This document shows positions 60,801-64,000 of a DNA stretch of 64,000 nucleotides, in pieces. This DNA is from Phallusia mammillata. Its lineage: Eukaryota > Chordata > Ascidiacea > Phlebobranchia > Ascidiidae. Below the pieces are notes generated by a model, which had not been told where the DNA came from, did no database searches, and saw only the letters and a list, made by a program, of their open reading frames with translations. Both the position numbers and the translations under genes were made by a program. The stretch is from contig QLIY01000023.1 of NCBI GenBank assembly GCA_003260075.1, forward strand, positions 270,667 through 334,666. Reading direction: 5' to 3'. Each line of letters begins with the position of its first letter. The stretch's first letter is position 1.

Positions 60801-63753
60801 GAATACATGTTGTCGCCCTTGTGTGACGTACTTGGTGACGAAACCATAATGTCATCACCGGTCCCGGTGTGCGGAACAACTTTCGTTCCTGCAAGTTTAA
60901 TCAAAACATGATTGATTTTGTGAAAATCGAATTAGTATTTTTGGAGTGATTTGTTAAATATACCAACATTTTTAAGCAACGCAGAATATGGAAACTTTTC
61001 GGGAAGATAAACTTTAATTAATACATGCAACTATGGGTTAAAAATACCATTTCAGGGGATTTAGCCGTTACGGATTTTTAGGTTTAAAAACATAATTCAA
61101 ATTTTTAAACCTTTTTGCTATTCTGGCTTATCTTTGTGTCTAATCACATTTTAAAGGTGGTAATTCAGCCGATAATTTTGTTAAAAAATCCAGGTTTTCA
61201 TTCCGACCCGAAATAGCTGGGAAACGTGGATATTTTTAGACCGGGAAAATTAAATTACCGTCCACTGCGGGTTTAACGACTGATTTTATTACATATCCAA
61301 CCCAATTTAGGTGCAGCGTAAGCCAGACAAAATAACCTAATGGGTGGCGCTCCAAGCTTTATTTGTATAGGGCAGCTTTAGAATGCAGGCATTGGCTGAA
61401 AGCCTTTACGTGTATCAGAACCAAAAATTCCTGCCAAATCGCCAGGTGACGTCCACAGCCGACTTTGACGGTTTTTGTTTGTCACAGATTGGGGATTTCG
61501 CTATAGAACAAGCATCCGCTTTTACGCGGTGCCTGACTCGTATTGATCTGCTGCTGCAGCTCTTGGCACGTTGTATGTCAAACGCTAATTTAATCAAATG
61601 ACGAATATTTTTAAATGCTTTCGTGTTCCAGCAACGCTACCTTGAAGGTGTACGCAACAAAGTTATGTATAGTAACATATAAACGTTTTTATGCGACTGT
61701 TGTTTCGCACGTTGATTTACAATCGTCTTTTGCGAATCAAGTGTATATAAACAGACATGACATATCACTGATGGTGGCTTTTTATATCTATGTGGGCCTT
61801 TACGTATATGACAACATTGAAAGCCAGTCAAAGCTTAGCGAATTCGTAACTACAAAAGGAGTTCGAGGCTATTTCCAAACCAAGCACCCCGTACATAAAG
61901 TTTTGCAAAATATTCACAGCATAAACGATGGTAACAGGACAGCTGCAGCTGAAAAGTTTTGCAAGTATTCTGGTGCAATTTTGTGAAAAATCTTACATGA
62001 TGAACTGAAACTAAATTTTCCATGTGCCTTGTCGTTTATCGTAACATATATATTTCGCTTAAGGGCGCATCAAAACCAAACTTATTGGTTAATCAGCTGT
62101 GCGTTTACAGGGCCAACAGGGCTAACGACCACCTTCTCTATGGAGCAATACACAGATGAGCACAAAAGGCGCGTGTGTCCAAAAACACATTAGGCCACAT
62201 AAAGTAATTGGAGGGCACTGTTAGCATGGGATACGAATTAGAGGCATCCACTGGGAGATTGGCCACGCGTAAGTGCAACCACAAGAACGCCACAGTTAAG
62301 GGCAATGTCGTAAATCTGCCTGAACCGTTATATGACAGCAACCTTAGTTTGGTACATAAACGTTTCGAGCCTGCTTAAACGATAAAAGTTTTGAATATTT
62401 CGTTAAGTGGTCGTGTTTGCTATGGGTCAAAATTACTTACGTTTTGTTAACAATTATATAAGGCTAAACAGTACGGGAAACGAGGGTTTGTACAGAAACC
62501 TGTATGTTAGAACATGTCTCGGTATATACTTTCGCCTTTTAGGTTTCGTTATATTACTTTTAAAATGTAATTTTGTGCGGCAATGTTAAGCGCACAAAAC
62601 TCCCAAACAGTCACGAAAAGGGTGACATGCTTTCAAGTAAGGCCAAACTACACTGGTATTAGTTTCTACAACAGCTAGCTGACGATTGCATGATGCTTTT
62701 CAACAGCTGTGCAAGTCGTTAAATGAATACGATAATGTGTTGACATGATTTAAAATAACGGGAACTTGCTGTACAGGCGTTTTCGTCCACCAAGGTTGCA
62801 TATTTAACAAAAATGTCGTTCAACTGGTGTAATGTTAAACGGGAACTGGTGTAATGTTTTTTTGTTTTTTTTTATGTTTTTGTTTTTAACATTACACCAG
62901 TTGAACGACATTTTTGTTAAATAACGGGAACTTGACAAAAATATAATATATATAGCGTTTTTATCCATAACAGCATTGTCAGCTTCATAAAACGGACGGA
63001 AAAGTAAAGAAAAATTGAGGTTTTTTTCCCTGGAGCTAACGTGGTTACCAAACGCCAAGTTGTGAGACATTATCGCTTTGTCCAGGACAATTGCATACAC
63101 TGAGTTACAACTGGTCACTAATTCAAATACTATTGCGCCGACAATTTTAATATGTTTAACCATGACGTGTGTTATATTTAAACAATGGTTGCGCGCGATT
63201 GACAACGGTATTACAAATTTTTTTTAAACCATGTGCAAATAGATAAAGTTAGAAAACGCAACATAAACCGAATTACCCATACCTAAAAAACGTTTTTAAA
63301 CCAATGCCTTTAAAGCAACTCTAAAACCCAAACAAACTCCAACTCAAATGTACTGTGGTGGCGTAAAATATTGCTTTTGCCCTACGCAACTAGTCGCCGC
63401 TGAGAATAGCAATAATTTTTATCGTTATAATTATACGACTTATACCGCGAACTGGTTTGTTTCATATTTTTACATTGCTTGACTAGAATACTAGACAGAA
63501 TGAAGCTAATTTTTAAGATAAAAATGCCATTTACCCTGATAAACAGTTTGTCCTATTCAGCAACCTGTTTTAAAAATATAGTTTTTAAAGAAGTCATAGT
63601 TTTTAAGAACTTAGAATTTAACTTCGATTTTAATAATACACGTGTGTAATTAGGTTAAATAGTAAATCATTCTTACCTTCATTCTTAAAAACAATTGCTG
63701 TGTTTTTGCCGTTAGGGGGCGTTTGTTCCTCGACACCTCTGCCAGCGTCCGGG
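54842..63753 (-). CDS. SLC24: K+-dependent Na+/Ca2+ exchanger, NCKX1/2 type, eight 3' exons (5' end outside window)
   Basis: Minus-strand exons in phase: 63753-63677, 60888-60794, 60402-60357, 59260-59217, 58357-58226, 56780-56691, 55701-55535, 55091-54842 (TAA). The first four short exons encode a polar cytoplasmic loop ([27 protein letters not shown]). The fifth starts the second membrane cluster with [14 protein letters not shown]. The sixth is a membrane helix ([18 protein letters not shown]). The seventh carries the alpha-2 repeat ([20 protein letters not shown], then [19 protein letters not shown] and [14 protein letters not shown]), which binds transported ions. The last holds the closing helices ([24 protein letters not shown]). 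Similarity is closest to SLC24A1/SLC24A2. The protein exchanges Na+ for Ca2+ plus K+ across the plasma membrane. The alpha-1 repeat and signal region lie beyond base 64000. Confidence 0.93.
56153..56520. repeat. Diverged duplication around a C run in an SLC24 intron
   Basis: The segment TTAGTATTTTTACATACATATCGC at about 56150 recurs after an 11-C run (56366-56376). The second copy lacks about 40 bases (the ATGCGGCCGACGTGAGG part) and has other changes, as two alleles would. It does not touch any exon. Confidence 0.7.
57281..57533. mobile_element. Truncated SINE followed by a hAT-like MITE
   Basis: ATCACGGGGTTCGAACCCAGGAC near 57282-57305 is the start of the tRNA-derived SINE seen at 24790 and 27004. 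It is interrupted by a MITE (57312-57533) with CAGTAGTTCTCAAACT and AGTTTGAGAACTATTG ends and GGCGTCGC motifs near both ends. The target duplication is not clear. Both lie in an SLC24 intron. Confidence 0.55.
62801..62923. repeat. Perfect 39-bp inverted repeat with 45-base spacer
   Basis: Bases 62801-62839 are the exact reverse complement of 62885-62923 (core ATGTCGTTCAACTGGTGTAA). The spacer is T-rich and begins with a partial direct repeat, GGGAACTGGTGTAATGTT. It lies in an SLC24 intron. It could form a hairpin or a cruciform, or be a foldback artefact of cloning or assembly. Confidence 0.85.
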
Positions 63754-64000
63754 CTAAACACAAAAAATTCATGTCATCTTACAATAACTTGAACATCACA
63801 TAAAAAACAGACCACTTTAAGTTTGAGCTAGTATTAAAAGATTGCAAGGTTGGACAGAAAGCAAAACGCTCGAACTGTGTTTGTGCTAAAAGGAAAGCAA
63901 AGAATGAATGCAAAGCATTATAATGCTATGGAGCAAATGTAGCGGCGCCAAATACGGCAATTGTGCTAATGTCAATTGGAAAGCAGAAAAGCATATAAAT

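Noticed and set aside
61615..61986. 123-residue plus-strand frame in an SLC24 intron
   Set aside because: No recognisable domain, no splice or promoter support, and composition like the surrounding intron.

Overview
This window is animal nuclear DNA: AT-rich, with GT-AG introns, dispersed DNA transposons and tRNA-derived SINEs. The genes recognised (BarH homeobox, NCOA6, an SLC24 Na+/Ca2+-K+ exchanger, an SMPDL3-type phosphodiesterase) are deuterostome-like. The compact genes and strongly diverged overlap copies suggest a highly heterozygous invertebrate chordate; an ascidian tunicate is my best guess, but the species cannot be fixed from the sequence alone.

Layout. (1) 322-533, minus: signal-peptide exon of an SMPDL3 acid sphingomyelinase-like gene that continues off the left edge. 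(2) About 3.0-7.6 kb: non-coding DNA upstream of BarH, with CpG-rich blocks and a TATA-like box near 7630. (3) 8049-11868, plus: a BarH gene of seven coding exons. (4) 12777-15280, minus: a second, divergent homeobox gene of three exons, convergent with BarH. A phase-compatible exon at 19484-19545 could be another BarH terminal exon, which would nest the second homeobox gene in a BarH intron. (5) 15.3-38.5 kb: no convincing gene otherwise; MITEs, SINEs and a 1.9 kb minisatellite (27.4-29.3 kb) packed with AACCGGTT palindromes. (6) 38548-39189, plus: a single-exon coding region for a two-transmembrane protein. (7) 41615-48858, minus, with a possible 5' exon near 52.5 kb: NCOA6. (8) 54842-63753, minus: eight 3' exons of an SLC24A1/2-like exchanger whose 5' part lies beyond the right edge.

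Assembly. About twenty homopolymer runs of nearly constant length (usually exactly 10) interrupt the sequence. Most are bordered by slightly diverged direct copies. Much longer runs (45-138) mostly lack such copies. All runs are G up to 27.4 kb and all are C from 31.1 kb on. I read them as artificial gap placeholders: the 10-base runs join overlapping contigs that were never merged, and the long runs stand for estimated gaps. The G-to-C switch around the minisatellite implies that the right part was built on the opposite strand, so linkage between the homeobox block and the NCOA6/SLC24 block is not secure.

The genes do not form a pathway. The two homeodomain proteins are probable developmental repressors (both carry an eh1-like motif); the others are a transcription coactivator, a cation exchanger, a secreted or lysosomal phosphodiesterase and a membrane protein of unknown role.
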